Shown here in pieces: positions 1 to 10,120 of a DNA stretch of 64,000 nt (positions within the stretch are counted from its first letter, which is position 1; the number at the start of each line of letters is the position of its first letter). A program made the translations under genes and the position numbers. Under the pieces are notes generated by a model. It was given only the letters and a program-made list of their open reading frames with translations. It made no database searches and was not told the DNA's origin. This DNA comes from Hydrogenophaga sp. (lineage in GTDB: Bacteria; Pseudomonadota; Gammaproteobacteria; Burkholderiales; Burkholderiaceae_C), in the NCBI GenBank assembly GCA_030653975.1, contig JAURYH010000047.1, positions 62,001 through 126,000 of the forward strand, in the 5' to 3' direction.

Positions 1-1476
1 CGACTCAACGATGCCCAGATGACCTTGTTTGCCCGTCAAAGCGCCAGCAAGCTCTCGAACACCCTGGTTTACGAGGTGCAGACGGGGTCGACCATGTTGG
101 TCAACGCCCTGCTGAGCCTGACCAAGGACAGCCTGACCCTGCTGGCCCTGCTGGCTTATCTGATGTACCTGAACTGGAAGCTCACGCTGATTGTGCTGCT
201 GCTGTTTCCGGGTCTGATCGTGGTGATGCGCGTGCTTTCGCGCCGGCTGTACCACCTGACACGATCCAGCCAGCAGGCGACCGACGAACTCGCCTACGTG
301 GTAGAAGAAAACGCGCTGGCCCATCGCATGGTGCGCCTGCACGGTGCCCAGCAACGCCAGACCCAGCGTTTTGACGGACTCAGCGTTTCCTTGCGGCGCC
401 TGGCACTCAAGTCAACCGTGGCCCACGCCGCCATGACCCCGCTGACACAGATGCTCGCTGCCGCCGCGCTGTCGGCTGTGATTGCGGTGGCCCTGTGGCA
501 AAGCGCCAGCAGCGGTGTGACCGTGGGCAACTTTGTGGCCTTTGTCACCGCCATGCTGATGTTGATCGCACCGATCCGGCACCTGGCTGAAATCGCCGGC
601 CCGATCACCCGGGGCCTCGCCGCACTGGAACGCGGCCTGGAACTCATCGACGAAACCCCGCCACAGGCTTCCGGCATCCACCAGGCCGATCAGGTGAAAG
701 GCGCCATCACCCTGCGCGACGTCTGGGTGCGTTACCCGACGCGCGACGAGCAGCCGGACGACGGCCACTTCAGCCGCAGCGCGCTGCGCGGGATCAACCT
801 GGACATCCAGCCGGGTGAGGTGCTGGCCCTGGTCGGCCCTTCGGGATCGGGCAAGACCACGCTGGCGAATCTGCTGCCCCGCTTCGTCGAAGTGGAACGC
901 GGCGAGGTTTTGCTGGATGGCGTGGCCCTGCCCCAATGGGATCTGGCCAGCCTGCGGCGCCAGTTCGCCATGGTCAGCCAGGAGGTGATCATGCTCAACG
1001 ACAGCCTGGCGGCCAACGTGGCGCTGGGGGCGGCCGACAACCAGATCGACGAAGAACGCGTGCTGGCGGCCCTGGCCTCGGCCAACCTGCTCGATCTGCT
1101 GGACCGCCTGCCTCGGGGCATGCACAGCACGGTCGGTCACAACGCGGCCGAGCTATCGGGTGGCCAGCGTCAGCGGCTGGCCATCGCGCGGGCCATTTAC
1201 AAGAATGCACCCATCCTGATCCTGGACGAGGCCACCTCGGCGCTGGACAACGAGTCCGAGCGGCTGGTACAAGATGCGCTGGCACGGCTCATGAAGGGGC
1301 GCACCACCATCGTGATCGCCCACCGACTGTCCACCATCGAGCATGCCGACCGTGTCGTTGTGCTGGCCGACGGGCAAATCAGTGAGATGGGCACCCACCA
1401 GCAGTTGCTGCAGTCCGACGGCATCTATGCCCGCCTGCATGCGCAGGGATTCAAGTCCGAAGTCGAGCCGCCATGA
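1..1476 (+). CDS. msbA: Lipid A export ATP-binding/permease MsbA (5' end missing)
   Basis: Inner-membrane ABC exporter half-transporter that flips lipid A-core from the inner to the outer leaflet. The reading frame is already open at base 1, so the first roughly 90-100 residues (first transmembrane helices) lie outside; about 491 residues are visible against about 580 in the family. Visible order: transmembrane helices (to about residue 200), then an ATPase domain with Walker A GPSGSGKTT near residue 280, the signature LSGGQRQR near 385, Walker B ILILDEATSALD near 405 and the H-loop IAHRLST near 440. A hairpin terminator follows the stop at once. It could be another type I exporter, but the membrane-domain sequence and single fused ATPase fit MsbA. 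Confidence 0.9.
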   Translation, partial: RLNDAQMTLFARQSASKLSNTLVYEVQTGSTMLVNALLSLTKDSLTLLALLAYLMYLNWKLTLIVLLLFPGLIVVMRVLSRRLYHLTRSSQQATDELAYVVEENALAHRMVRLHGAQQRQTQRFDGLSVSLRRLALKSTVAHAAMTPLTQMLAAAALSAVIAVALWQSASSGVTVGNFVAFVTAMLMLIAPIRHLAEIAGPITRGLAALERGLELIDETPPQASGIHQADQVKGAITLRDVWVRYPTRDEQPDDGHFSRSALRGINLDIQPGEVLALVGPSGSGKTTLANLLPRFVEVERGEVLLDGVALPQWDLASLRRQFAMVSQEVIMLNDSLAANVALGAADNQIDEERVLAALASANLLDLLDRLPRGMHSTVGHNAAELSGGQRQRLAIARAIYKNAPILILDEATSALDNESERLVQDALARLMKGRTTIVIAHRLSTIEHADRVVVLADGQISEMGTHQQLLQSDGIYARLHAQGFKSEVEPP

Positions 1477-1479
1477 AAA

Positions 1480-1511
1480 AACCGGAACAACCCTTTCGGG
1501 CTGTTCCGGTT
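1480..1511. terminator. Intrinsic terminator after msbA, convergent with the outer-membrane gene
   Basis: Fourteen-base arms (AACCGGAACAACCC and GGGCTGTTCCGGTT, one mismatch) around a TTTC loop, beginning 3 bases after the msbA stop. The A-run on the left would serve as a U-run for the opposing gene, so it probably works in both directions. Confidence 0.8.
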
Positions 1512-1538
1512 AGCAGCGATGACCACCGCGTGGCTTGA

Positions 1539-2633
1539 TCAGAATTTGTACTGCAGACCCAGACCGAAATAATTCAGATTGCCCCAGCCCACGTTGTTCT
1601 TGCGGCGCTTGAACACATGGTCAGCATCGGCGCGCAAGGCAAGGTTATCGGTCAGATCGAAGGTGACACCAAAGCCGACAAGAGGACGGGTCTGGCTTTC
1701 CGAATAATCAGGGCCTGCCACCTGTGACCAATGTGTGCCGTCTCCGTTGCTGTGCTTCACGTGGGCCACGCCGGCTTTGACGAACAGACGCAAACTGTCG
1801 GTCAGGTTCGTACCCACGGTCATGCGAGCACCGAAGGCACGTGTTCCAAGCACATTCACATAGCCATTCGCCGCGCCATACTCCAGACGCTTGCCACCTT
1901 GATAGAACACCTCAGCGCCAAGCAGCTCATTGAACTGCAAGCCCCCACCCAGCTGGAAACCGAACTGACTGTCGCTGGCGCCCACGCTGTGGGCCGGGTT
2001 GCGCTCAAGGTGGATGACGCTGTCATACACCTGACCCAAAGTGCCAAACACGTAAGGCGTCATACGGGCAGCCGGTGGTGCGGGAGCCACCATGGGTTCT
2101 GCAACAGGGGCTTCTGCCACCGGCGCGGGAACAGGTGCTGGCGCTGGCGCCACCGCGACCGGCGCAGGAGCGGGTGCGGCCATCGGCACAGGCACGGCAC
2201 GAGGCATCACGTCCGAGAAGCGGTTGTCGCACTTCGCCATGCTGGCGCGCACGGCCATTCCCGAATTGTCAGCATAGAGATTGATGGGCATGTCGGGGCT
2301 GTAGGGCACGTACTTGCCAACCAGCGCCTTGGCCACGCCATTGCGGCCGTTCTGACGACCCACGCCCACGTCGCAAGCACCCAGCTTGTATTGCGGTCCG
2401 AGGTCGGACAGGCGTGCGGTGCGGACTGTCGCTTCACCCTTGCGGCGCAGGGTGGGCATGGTGGTTGATGGTTCGTAGAAACGGGCCTGGCCCGCCTGAA
2501 CCGCAGCGTCGCACTCGGCAGCGGTGTCGTAACCTACATTCCCGTGGCTGTCATTGACCATACCCGCATGACCGATCGAGGCCACCAACAAACCACCTGT
2601 CAGCAGCACCGAATTCAATGGTGTGAGTTTCAT
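1539..2633 (-). CDS. OmpA-like outer-membrane beta-barrel protein with Pro/Ala linker
   Basis: A 364-residue secreted protein. A signal peptide covers about residues 1-23 (ends SIGHAG). An N-terminal soluble module (about 24-145) holds three cysteines. A Pro/Ala/Val-rich linker (about 150-190) follows, then a beta-barrel (about 195-364) with alternating aromatic strands and a C-terminal Phe (LGLQYKF), the usual outer-membrane insertion signal. A GGAGA ribosome-binding site lies just upstream of the ATG. Barrel-before-tail OmpA proteins carry a C-terminal peptidoglycan-binding domain; here the order is reversed and no such domain is visible. The function is unknown: porin-like, structural or adhesive roles are possible. 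Confidence 0.75.
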   Translation of the reverse strand: MKLTPLNSVLLTGGLLVASIGHAGMVNDSHGNVGYDTAAECDAAVQAGQARFYEPSTTMPTLRRKGEATVRTARLSDLGPQYKLGACDVGVGRQNGRNGVAKALVGKYVPYSPDMPINLYADNSGMAVRASMAKCDNRFSDVMPRAVPVPMAAPAPAPVAVAPAPAPVPAPVAEAPVAEPMVAPAPPAARMTPYVFGTLGQVYDSVIHLERNPAHSVGASDSQFGFQLGGGLQFNELLGAEVFYQGGKRLEYGAANGYVNVLGTRAFGARMTVGTNLTDSLRLFVKAGVAHVKHSNGDGTHWSQVAGPDYSESQTRPLVGFGVTFDLTDNLALRADADHVFKRRKNNVGWGNLNYFGLGLQYKF

Positions 2634-2840
2634 GATTTCTCCATATTAGGAAAGTTAAAAAAGCTTGCGAAATGAAACATTGCTTGATGAAAATGCACCC
2701 ATCTCTCGTCACAGGCGAATTATCAACGCAGCAACACGCCAACTCGGTAACGAGAGGCTTCAATACAACAATGTTCGTTATCGCACAGACAGACGTGCGG
2801 GAGCTTTTTCAGGTGTTTTCACCGGTCCGCCGAGAGAGCA

Positions 2841-4421
2841 CTAAAGCAGCACGATGTCGTATTGTTCCTGCGTCATTGAACTTTCGCTCTGCAGCGAAAT
2901 GGGCTTGCCGATGAAGTCGGACAAGCCCGCGAGATGCTGGCTTTCTTCGTCAAGGAAGAGCTCGACCACCTTGGCCGATGCGACCACACGGAACTCGCGC
3001 GGGTTGAAGGCTCTCGCCTCGCGCAGGATCTCGCGCAAGATGTCGTAGCAGACGCTGCGCGCGGTCTTCACCACACCTTTTCCGCTGCACGCCGGGCAAA
3101 CTTCACTCAGCATGTGGGCCAGCGATTCGCGCGTGCGTTTGCGCGTCATCTCCACCAGCCCGAGCTGGGAGAATCCACCCGTCATGGTTTTCACCCGATC
3201 TCGGGCGAGTTGTTTGCGGAATTCGGTCAACACCGAATCCCGGTGGTCTTCGCGCACCATGTCGATGAAGTCGACGATGACAATGCCGCCCAGGTTTCGC
3301 AGCCGCAGCTGGCGCGCAATCGTCTGCGCGGCTTCCAGGTTGGTACGGAACACCGTATCGTCAAAATTGCGCGCGCCCACGAAGCCGCCCGTGTTCACGT
3401 CCACGGTGGTCAGCGCCTCGGTCTGGTCGATCACCAGATAGCCACCCGACTTCAGATCGACCCGGCGGCTCAGTGCCCGCACGATGTCTTCGTCAATGTT
3501 GAACAGGTCGAAAATCGGACGTTCACCGGTGTAGAGCTGCAGCTTGGCTACCGTGTCGGGCATGAACTCGCTGGCAAAGGTCTGCAACAAGCCGAACTGT
3601 TCGCGCGAATCGATGCGGATCGACTGCGTCTGCGCGCTCACCAGATCGCGCAAGACGCGCTGCATCAGATTCAGGTCCTCGTGCAGCAGCGTGGCCGCCG
3701 GCTGGCGCGTGGCGGCTTCCTTGATGCGTTGCCAGGTCTTGCGCAGGTAGGCAATGTCCTCGCTCAGTTCCTCGTCGGTCGCATCCTCGGCATTGGTGCG
3801 GAGGATGAAGCCCCCGGTCACGCTGCCATCCTGCGGCACGGCCAGGCCCAGCACGCGTTGGCGCAGTGCCTCGCGCTGGGTCGGTGGAATTTTTTGTGAC
3901 ACCCCGATGTGGTTGTCTTGCGGCAGAAACACCAGCAACCGCCCGGCGATGCTGATCTGCGCCGTCAGGCGCGCACCCTTGGTGCCGATCGGGTCCTTGA
4001 GCACCTGCACCATGAGCGCCTGACCTTCAAAGATCTGCCGTTCGATGGGCAGCACGGGGTCGGGCGTGAGCACTCGGTTGCCGGATCCATTGTCGCCATT
4101 GATGCCGCCTTCGGCGCGGACGCTTTCACCGACCCCTTCCGCTGGCACTGAAGCCTGGCTGCGTTCGCGGGGCGCTGCGTGCTTGGCGGCGATATTGGGC
4201 ATCAGATCGGCCACATGCAGAAATGCCGCCCGGTCCAGGCCAATGTCGATGAAAGCCGACTGCATGCCCGGCAGCACGCGCGAGATCTTGCCCAGGTAGA
4301 TGTTGCCCACCAGGCCACGCTCCAGCGTTCGTTCAAGGTGCACTTCCTGCACCGAGCCCTGCTCCACCACCGCCACCCGGGTTTCCTGGGGCGCCCAATT
4401 GATCAAGATGTCCTGGCTCAT
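2841..4421 (-). CDS. rng: Ribonuclease G (RNase E/G family)
   Basis: Endoribonuclease that cleaves single-stranded RNA, including the 16S rRNA 5' end and some mRNAs. The ATG at 4421 (MSQDILINWAPQETRVAV) is the family start; the frame stays open further upstream but without homology. 526 residues against 489 in E. coli. Order: S1-like RNA-binding region (about 35-135) broken by an extra low-complexity stretch of about 45-50 residues, then the DNase I-like catalytic part with metal-ligand motifs TVDVNTGG near 340 and VDFIDM near 382, and the Zn-link CPACSGKG near 443. It lacks the long degradosome scaffold of RNase E. The adjoining maf gene is also a usual neighbour of rng elsewhere. Confidence 0.93.
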   Translation of the reverse strand: MSQDILINWAPQETRVAVVEQGSVQEVHLERTLERGLVGNIYLGKISRVLPGMQSAFIDIGLDRAAFLHVADLMPNIAAKHAAPRERSQASVPAEGVGESVRAEGGINGDNGSGNRVLTPDPVLPIERQIFEGQALMVQVLKDPIGTKGARLTAQISIAGRLLVFLPQDNHIGVSQKIPPTQREALRQRVLGLAVPQDGSVTGGFILRTNAEDATDEELSEDIAYLRKTWQRIKEAATRQPAATLLHEDLNLMQRVLRDLVSAQTQSIRIDSREQFGLLQTFASEFMPDTVAKLQLYTGERPIFDLFNIDEDIVRALSRRVDLKSGGYLVIDQTEALTTVDVNTGGFVGARNFDDTVFRTNLEAAQTIARQLRLRNLGGIVIVDFIDMVREDHRDSVLTEFRKQLARDRVKTMTGGFSQLGLVEMTRKRTRESLAHMLSEVCPACSGKGVVKTARSVCYDILREILREARAFNPREFRVVASAKVVELFLDEESQHLAGLSDFIGKPISLQSESSMTQEQYDIVLL

Positions 4422-4458
4422 GGCGATCGTTTGTCTCGAATTCTGGAGGTTCGTGGTG

Positions 4459-5076
4459 TCAGAGCAGCCGCACACCGGCCTCACCGAGCACCTGCGCCGT
4501 CTCGTGCGCAGGCAATCCCATGATGCCCGAATAACTGCCACTGATGTGGCTGGTCCACAGCGCCGCATGGCCCTGGATCGCGTAGGCTCCGGCTTTGCCC
4601 ATGGGTTCGCCGCTGTCGACGTAGCGGCGGATCTGTGTCGCGTTGAGCGGGGCAAAACTGACCCACGAGGTGGACAAAGCAGCCCACTGGCGAAGACCAC
4701 GTCCCGCCGGTTTGCCCACCGCCACGGCCGTCAGCACCCGGTGGCGCCGCCCTGCCAGATCGGCGAGCATGCGGCATGCCTCGCCAGCGTCACCCGGTTT
4801 GCCCAGGATGCGCCGGCCCAGCGCCACCGTGGTGTCGGCACACAGCACGGGCGCTGGTGGCAAACGCCGGCGCTTGAGCCGGGCGAGCGAAGCCTGCAGC
4901 TTGAGTCCTGTCACCCGCTGCACGTAGGTGGCCGGCGCCTCGCCGGGCAACACCGCTTCAAGCGCCTCCACGTCTTCGTCGGCATCGGGCAGCAGCAGTT
5001 CACAGCGCACGCCCCACTGCGCCAGCAATTGCAGACGGCGCGGACTCTGGGAAGCGAGATAAATGAATTCAGACAT
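4459..5076 (-). CDS. maf: Maf family nucleoside triphosphate pyrophosphatase
   Basis: Hydrolyses non-canonical or excess nucleoside triphosphates to monophosphates; once called septum-formation inhibitor. The 205 residues match the family. The start [18 protein letters not shown] carries the N-terminal signature S-x-SPRR, and [16 protein letters not shown] (about residues 73-88) holds the conserved Asp-Thr. The gene lies 37 bases upstream of rng on the same strand and follows rlmH, so it is part of the minus-strand housekeeping run. Which Maf subfamily (dTTP/UTP or m7GTP) it belongs to is not clear. Confidence 0.9.
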   Translation of the reverse strand: MSEFIYLASQSPRRLQLLAQWGVRCELLLPDADEDVEALEAVLPGEAPATYVQRVTGLKLQASLARLKRRRLPPAPVLCADTTVALGRRILGKPGDAGEACRMLADLAGRRHRVLTAVAVGKPAGRGLRQWAALSTSWVSFAPLNATQIRRYVDSGEPMGKAGAYAIQGHAALWTSHISGSYSGIMGLPAHETAQVLGEAGVRLL

Positions 5077-5132
5077 GGGGGTCACAAAATGAGGTCGCTC
5101 CGCCGCCGGGCTGCACCGGACAGGTGCCGTGT

Positions 5133-5600
5133 TCACTCTCGGTGGTATGGGTGGTTGGCGTTGACGGACCAGGCCCGGTACAGCTGTTCGATCAGCAGCA
5201 CCCGCACCATCGCGTGTGGCAAGGTCAGATCCGACAAACGAATGCGCTGGTGTGCGGCCGCTCGGAAAGCCGGCTCCAGACCATCGGGCCCGCCAATGAC
5301 CAGGGCCACGTCGTCGCCCTCCAGTTGCCATTGCTGCAGCTGTTGGGCGAGGGCTTTGGTCGTGAATGTGGTGCCACGTTCGTCGAGCACCACCACACGG
5401 CAACCCCGTGGCAATGCCGCCTGGATACGCTCGCGCTCCGCAGCCAGCAAGGTCTCCAGGCTCTTGGACCCGCGAGGCTCGGTCTTGACGGTCTTGATGT
5501 CCACCCGCAGCTCGGGCGGGAAACGCTTGGCGTAATCGTCGTAGGCGGTCTGTGCCCAGTCAGGCATGCGCTGCCCGACCGCGACGATCAGCAGCTTCAT
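5133..5600 (-). CDS. rlmH: 23S rRNA pseudouridine-1915 N3-methyltransferase RlmH
   Basis: SPOUT-fold methyltransferase that modifies pseudouridine 1915 in helix 69 of 23S rRNA using S-adenosylmethionine. 155 residues, the family length. The start [15 protein letters not shown], the cofactor-loop motif VIGGPDG near residue 103 and the C-terminal segment ending ANHPYHRE are typical. The ATG overlaps the stop of rsfS by four bases, indicating translational coupling; rsfS-rlmH is a widely conserved pair. Confidence 0.95.
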   Translation of the reverse strand: MKLLIVAVGQRMPDWAQTAYDDYAKRFPPELRVDIKTVKTEPRGSKSLETLLAAERERIQAALPRGCRVVVLDERGTTFTTKALAQQLQQWQLEGDDVALVIGGPDGLEPAFRAAAHQRIRLSDLTLPHAMVRVLLIEQLYRAWSVNANHPYHRE

Positions 5601-6406
5601 GCCCTTTTCTTGGGTGCGACCTTGGCCGCAGGCTTGGTGGCTGCGGGTGCACGCTTCGCCAGAGGCTTGGCTGCGGTCTTCGCTGCCGTCTTTGCCGTCT
5701 TGGGCTTGACCACCACGGTCTTCAATGGCGCCTTGGTGGGTGATGCCTTGGCAACGGTCTTGCGGACCGGCGCTGGGGCTGTGCGCTTGACATCGCTCTT
5801 GGCCGCGGTTTTGGCAGCGCTCTTGGCCACGGCTTTGACGCCGGCCTGTGTGCCGGGCTTGGCGGCGGTTTTGGCTGGCGCTGCAGCGGCCGCAGCGGAA
5901 ACCGCCTTCGCCGCCTTGCGGGCCACCGACTTCGCGTCGATCGGCTTCACATCCTTGAGCTCGCCCTTCTTGGTGGTTTTGCCCGCTGCCTTTTTGGCCG
6001 CGGTTTTGGCTGCAGGCTTGGCTTCCGCGACCTTTTCGGCCCCGTGTTTCAGGCGCACCGGCTTGGCACCCCAGATTTCTTCCAGACGGTAGTACTGGCG
6101 GATGACGGGCTGCATCACGTGGGCCACGGCCGCGCCACAATCCACGATGATCCATTCGCCGTTTTCTTCGCCTTCGATGCGTGGCTTGTCAAAGCCCGCT
6201 TCTCGCACGGCATCGCGCACGCTGGAGGCCAGTGCCTTGGTCTGGCGGTTGGAGGTGCCGCTGGCGATGATCACGCGTTCGAACAATGGCGATAGGTGTT
6301 CCGTGTTGAAGACCACGATGTCCTGACCCTTGACGTCCTCAAGCCCCTCCACAATGGCGCGCTGGAGTTTCTGGATGTCTTTTTTGGCGGTGGTTTCGCT
6401 GGTCAT
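5597..6406 (-). CDS. rsfS: Ribosome silencing factor RsfS with long Ala/Lys-rich tail
   Basis: RsfS binds uL14 on the 50S subunit and blocks subunit joining when nutrients are low. Residues 1 to about 118 form the RsfS/Iojap domain (for example [15 protein letters not shown] and [14 protein letters not shown]). The remaining 150 or so residues are a low-complexity tail rich in Ala, Lys, Pro, Thr and Val with repeats such as AAKTAAK and KPAAK. The usual protein is only about 105-120 residues. The tail resembles histone H1-like or AlgP-like nucleic-acid-binding tails and is probably disordered. The gene overlaps both nadD (upstream) and rlmH (downstream) by four bases. Confidence 0.93.
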   Translation of the reverse strand: MTSETTAKKDIQKLQRAIVEGLEDVKGQDIVVFNTEHLSPLFERVIIASGTSNRQTKALASSVRDAVREAGFDKPRIEGEENGEWIIVDCGAAVAHVMQPVIRQYYRLEEIWGAKPVRLKHGAEKVAEAKPAAKTAAKKAAGKTTKKGELKDVKPIDAKSVARKAAKAVSAAAAAAPAKTAAKPGTQAGVKAVAKSAAKTAAKSDVKRTAPAPVRKTVAKASPTKAPLKTVVVKPKTAKTAAKTAAKPLAKRAPAATKPAAKVAPKKRA

Positions 6407-7077
6407 GAAGGCTCTTGATAAAGGTGATGGAGTGAAATATAGCTTGCGACGGCTTCGGGCACCAGAACCGTCAGCGAGTTGCCGCGGTCGACGGGCTGGC
6501 CGACATGGGCACGCACTGCGGTGGCGCTGATGTTTTCGAGTGGCATGTCGAGGCGCCGGAAAGGCAGGTCGACAGCGGAAAGGTCGGTTTCCTGCGCATG
6601 CTCGCGCGGGGCGTCTGCACCGATCTCTTCAGCCCGGTTCGCCACGGCCAAGGTGGCCAGGTCCAGCACTTCGGACCACCGGACCCAGCGCTTGAAGACG
6701 AGCAACTGGTCAGCACCGAGCACCAGGAACAGCTCGGCCCCCGGGTACTCATCGGCCAGTTCACGCAGGGTGTCGGCGGTGTAACTTGGGCCGTCGCGCA
6801 GGATCTCGCGGCGGTCGATGCGCGTGCGGGGCAAATCACCGAAGGCCAGCCGACACATGGCCAGACGATGTTCTGCGGGCGTCAGTACACGCGCCTTGTG
6901 CCAGGCCTGCCCGGTGGGCAAGATGTGCAACACATCGAGCCCCAGCTGAGTCAAAGCGGTTTCCGCCAGCGTGCGGTGCGCCCGGTGCGGCGGGTCGAAC
7001 GCGCCGCCGAACATGCCCACACGCAGGGATTTGGCACGCTGCTCCGTCTTTTCAGCGGATTCTGGAATGAGCGTCAA
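6403..7077 (-). CDS. nadD: Nicotinate-nucleotide adenylyltransferase
   Basis: Adenylates nicotinate mononucleotide to deamido-NAD in NAD synthesis. The 224 residues carry the nucleotidyltransferase signature [11 protein letters not shown] at 24-34 and the C-terminal [10 protein letters not shown] motif (ISxTxxR type). An N-terminal extension of about 18 charged residues precedes the fold. It overlaps the downstream rsfS by four bases and the upstream hemF stop by four, forming a compact hemF-nadD-rsfS-rlmH run. Confidence 0.95.
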   Translation of the reverse strand: MTLIPESAEKTEQRAKSLRVGMFGGAFDPPHRAHRTLAETALTQLGLDVLHILPTGQAWHKARVLTPAEHRLAMCRLAFGDLPRTRIDRREILRDGPSYTADTLRELADEYPGAELFLVLGADQLLVFKRWVRWSEVLDLATLAVANRAEEIGADAPREHAQETDLSAVDLPFRRLDMPLENISATAVRAHVGQPVDRGNSLTVLVPEAVASYISLHHLYQEPS

Positions 7078-7988
7078 ACCCAGTCCTTGCGCACCAAGAA
7101 GTGGGTGTGGAGACGTGCTTCAGGCGAGGCCTTGGCGTCTTTGCGCTGGTACGACCAGCTCACCAGCGGCGGCATGGACAGCAGGATCGACTCGCTGCGC
7201 CCGCCCGACTGCAGTCCAAAGTGTGTGCCGCGGTCCCAGACCAGGTTGAACTCCACATACCGGCCTCGGCGGTAGAGCTGGAAGTCACGCTCCCGTTCGC
7301 CGTAAGGTGTGCCCTGGCGGCGGGCGACGATGGGCAGGTAGGCGTCCAAGAACGCATCGCCCACCGAGCGCAGCATGGCGAAGCTGCCATCGACCCCGAG
7401 TTCGGAAAAATCATCGAAGAACACACCGCCCACGCCACGCTGTTCGTCGCGGTGCTTGAGGTAGAAATACTCGTCGCACCACTTCTTGAAGCGTGGGTAC
7501 TTGTCGATCCCGAAGGGGTCGAGGGCGGTCTTGCAGGTGTTGTGAAAGTGCACCGCGTCATCCTCAAAACCGTAGTAAGGGGTGAGGTCCATGCCGCCAC
7601 CGAACCAGCACACCGGCTCGCCTCCCTTGGGCGTGGCCGCGATCATGCGCACGTTCATGTGGACCGTCGGCACATAGGGGTTGCGCGGGTGGAACACGAG
7701 CGAAACGCCCATGGCCTCGAATGGCGCGCCCGAGAGCTCGGGCCGGTGCTGCGTGGCCGAGGGCGGCAGGCGTGGACCGGTCACGTGCGAAAACCCGCAG
7801 CCGGCGCGCTCGAACACCACACCACCTTCCAGAATCTGGGTGATGCCTTGACCCTGCAGGGATTCACCCGCCGGTTTTTTCCAGCGATCGACCACAAAGC
7901 GGCCGCCATCGACCACGGCCACGGTGGAGGTGATGCGGTCCTGCAGACCCGTCAGGTAATCGCGCACGCGCTGCGTCTGTTTGCTCAT
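7074..7988 (-). CDS. hemF: Oxygen-dependent coproporphyrinogen III oxidase
   Basis: Converts coproporphyrinogen III to protoporphyrinogen IX with O2, in haem synthesis. 304 residues from the ATG at 7988 ([17 protein letters not shown]), against 299 in E. coli. Family segments visible include [20 protein letters not shown] and [15 protein letters not shown]. The presence of the O2-dependent enzyme indicates an organism that grows aerobically. It overlaps nadD by four bases. Confidence 0.96.
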   Translation of the reverse strand: MSKQTQRVRDYLTGLQDRITSTVAVVDGGRFVVDRWKKPAGESLQGQGITQILEGGVVFERAGCGFSHVTGPRLPPSATQHRPELSGAPFEAMGVSLVFHPRNPYVPTVHMNVRMIAATPKGGEPVCWFGGGMDLTPYYGFEDDAVHFHNTCKTALDPFGIDKYPRFKKWCDEYFYLKHRDEQRGVGGVFFDDFSELGVDGSFAMLRSVGDAFLDAYLPIVARRQGTPYGERERDFQLYRRGRYVEFNLVWDRGTHFGLQSGGRSESILLSMPPLVSWSYQRKDAKASPEARLHTHFLVRKDWV

Positions 7989-8028
7989 GTTGACTTTGGA
8001 AGATTCAGGGGATCGGAAACCGGGATCC

Positions 8029-9306
8029 TCAGGCAGCCCTGAAACCAATGTCCCGGCGGCACTGCATGCCGTCGAACCGGATGCAGTCCACCACACCATA
8101 AGCTTTCCGCTGCGCATCGGCCACCGTGTCGGCGAGCGCTGTGACACACAACACCCGCCCCCCGGAAACCTCGATGGCACCGCCCGGGCCGCGGGTGGTT
8201 CCCGCATGGAACACCATGGCATCGGCGGCATCCGCCGGCAGACCGGTGATGGTGTCACCCTTGCGAGGATTGAGCGGATAACCGGCAGCGGCCAGCACCA
8301 CACCCAGCGCCACACGAGGGTCCCAGTCCAGCGACACCCGGTCCAGCTCGGCGCGTGTGGCCGACAGCAGGACCTGTGCCAGATTGCTCTTGAACCGCAT
8401 CATGATCGGCTGCGTTTCCGGGTCGCCCATGCGGCAGTTGAATTCCAGCGTTTTCACCCGGCCATCGGGCGTGATCATCAGCCCGGCATAGAGAAAACCG
8501 GTGTAGGGAATGCCGTCGGCCGCCATGCCGCGCAAGGTGGGCAGGATGACCTCGTCCATCGCGCGCTGGTGCACCGCGGGCGTGACCACCGGTGCGGGCG
8601 AATACGCGCCCATGCCGCCGGTGTTGGGGCCCTGGTCGGCGTCAAGCAATCGCTTGTGGTCCTGGCTGGTGGCCAGCGCAAGCGCGTTCACACCGTCGCA
8701 CAACACGATGAAGCTGGCCTCTTCGCCTTCCAGGAATTCTTCAATCACCACGCGCGCGCCGCCTTCGTTGTGCGCCACTCCCAGCGTGTTGTCCACCAGC
8801 ATGAAGTCGATGGCTTCGTGGGCCTCGGCCAGCGTCATGGCCACGACCACGCCCTTGCCAGCGGCCAGACCGTCCGCCTTGATGACGATGGGCGCACCCT
8901 TGGCGTCCACGTAGGCATGCGCCAGAACCGGATCGGTGAAGGTCTGGTACTCGGCTGTGGGAATGCCGTGGCGCTCCATGAAGGCCTTGCTGAACGCCTT
9001 CGAGCTTTCCAGTTGCGCCGCCTTTTGCGTCGGGCCGAAGATGGCCAAGCCGTGCGCGCAGAACTCGTCCACCACGCCAGCCGCCAGCGGGGCCTCGGGA
9101 CCGACCACCGTGAGGGCGATGCCGTTGGCCTGCGCCCATTCGCGCAGCGCCACCTTGTCGGTGATGGGCAGGTTGGTCAGCTGCGCATCACGCGCCGTGC
9201 CGGCGTTGCCGGGTGCCACGAACACCTGCTCCACACCCTCTGACTGCTTGAGCTTCCACGCCAGCGCGTGTTCGCGGCCACCGCCGCCAATCACCAGGAC
9301 TTTCAT
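8029..9306 (-). CDS. purD: Phosphoribosylamine-glycine ligase
   Basis: Second step of purine synthesis: ATP-dependent joining of glycine to 5-phosphoribosylamine to form GAR. 425 residues, the family length, with the start [19 protein letters not shown] and the ATP-grasp segments [14 protein letters not shown] and [13 protein letters not shown], plus GDPETQ near the C-terminus. Its ATG overlaps the stop of yebC by four bases; hemF follows 40 bases downstream. Confidence 0.97.
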   Translation of the reverse strand: MKVLVIGGGGREHALAWKLKQSEGVEQVFVAPGNAGTARDAQLTNLPITDKVALREWAQANGIALTVVGPEAPLAAGVVDEFCAHGLAIFGPTQKAAQLESSKAFSKAFMERHGIPTAEYQTFTDPVLAHAYVDAKGAPIVIKADGLAAGKGVVVAMTLAEAHEAIDFMLVDNTLGVAHNEGGARVVIEEFLEGEEASFIVLCDGVNALALATSQDHKRLLDADQGPNTGGMGAYSPAPVVTPAVHQRAMDEVILPTLRGMAADGIPYTGFLYAGLMITPDGRVKTLEFNCRMGDPETQPIMMRFKSNLAQVLLSATRAELDRVSLDWDPRVALGVVLAAAGYPLNPRKGDTITGLPADAADAMVFHAGTTRGPGGAIEVSGGRVLCVTALADTVADAQRKAYGVVDCIRFDGMQCRRDIGFRAA

Positions 9307-10028
9307 TCGTTGATCTCGGCGTTGTGAAAGACTTCCTGCACATCGTCCAGGTCTTCCAGGATATCGAGCAGCTTTTGCATGCGCGCTGCGTCTTCACCCA
9401 TGAGAGGAATGCTGTTCTCGGCACGCATCGTCACCTCGGCCACTTCGGGCTTCAGACCGGCCGCTTCCAGCGCGTTTTTCACGGCTTCGAAGTCCGTGTA
9501 AGCGGTCAGCACCTCGATGGCACCGTCGTCGTCGGTGATCACGTCTTCCGCACCCGCTTCCAGCGCCACTTCCATCACCTTGTCTTCCGAAGTGCCGGGC
9601 GCGAAGATGAACTGGCCACAGTGCTTGAACTGGAACGCCACCGAGCCGTCGGTGCCCAGGTTGCCACCGTATTTGCTGAAGGCGTGACGCACCTCGGCCA
9701 CCGTGCGCACCTTGTTGTCGGTCATGGTGTCCACGATGATGGCCGCGCCACCGATGCCGTAGCCTTCGTAGCGGATCTCTTCCAGCGCCTGGCCTTCCAG
9801 AGCGCCCGAGGCCTTGTCCACGTTGTATTTGATGCGGTCGGCCGGCATGTTCGCGGCCTTGGCCTTGTCGATCGCCAGGCGCAGGCGCGGGTTCATCGCC
9901 GGATCACCACCGCCGGTGCGCGCGGCCACGGTGATCTCACGGATGACGCGCGTCCAGATCTTTCCCCGCTTTTCGTCCTGGCGACCCTTGCGGTGTTGAA
10001 TATTTGCCCATTTGCTGTGTCCGGCCAC
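9303..10028 (-). CDS. yebC: YebC/PmpR family protein
   Basis: Member of the TACO1/YebC family, variously reported as a DNA-binding regulator or as a translation factor relieving stalls at proline runs; the role here is unassigned. 241 residues with the invariant start [18 protein letters not shown] and the acidic segment near [13 protein letters not shown]. First gene of the minus-strand housekeeping run; its upstream region is shared with the divergent YjgR-type gene. Confidence 0.95.
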   Translation of the reverse strand: MAGHSKWANIQHRKGRQDEKRGKIWTRVIREITVAARTGGGDPAMNPRLRLAIDKAKAANMPADRIKYNVDKASGALEGQALEEIRYEGYGIGGAAIIVDTMTDNKVRTVAEVRHAFSKYGGNLGTDGSVAFQFKHCGQFIFAPGTSEDKVMEVALEAGAEDVITDDDGAIEVLTAYTDFEAVKNALEAAGLKPEVAEVTMRAENSIPLMGEDAARMQKLLDILEDLDDVQEVFHNAEINE

Positions 10029-10120
10029 GAAAGATTCCTTATCCCCGTTTCGGGTTTGATCTAATAAGCAGTCGATTTTACGATTTCACCCACCTTGCCC
10101 CCGGAAGGACCACATCCATC

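Noticed and set aside
4422-4700. N-terminal extension of RNase G by about 90 residues
   Set aside because: Overlaps the maf gene on the same strand in another frame and has no homology; the ATG at 4421 matches family starts.
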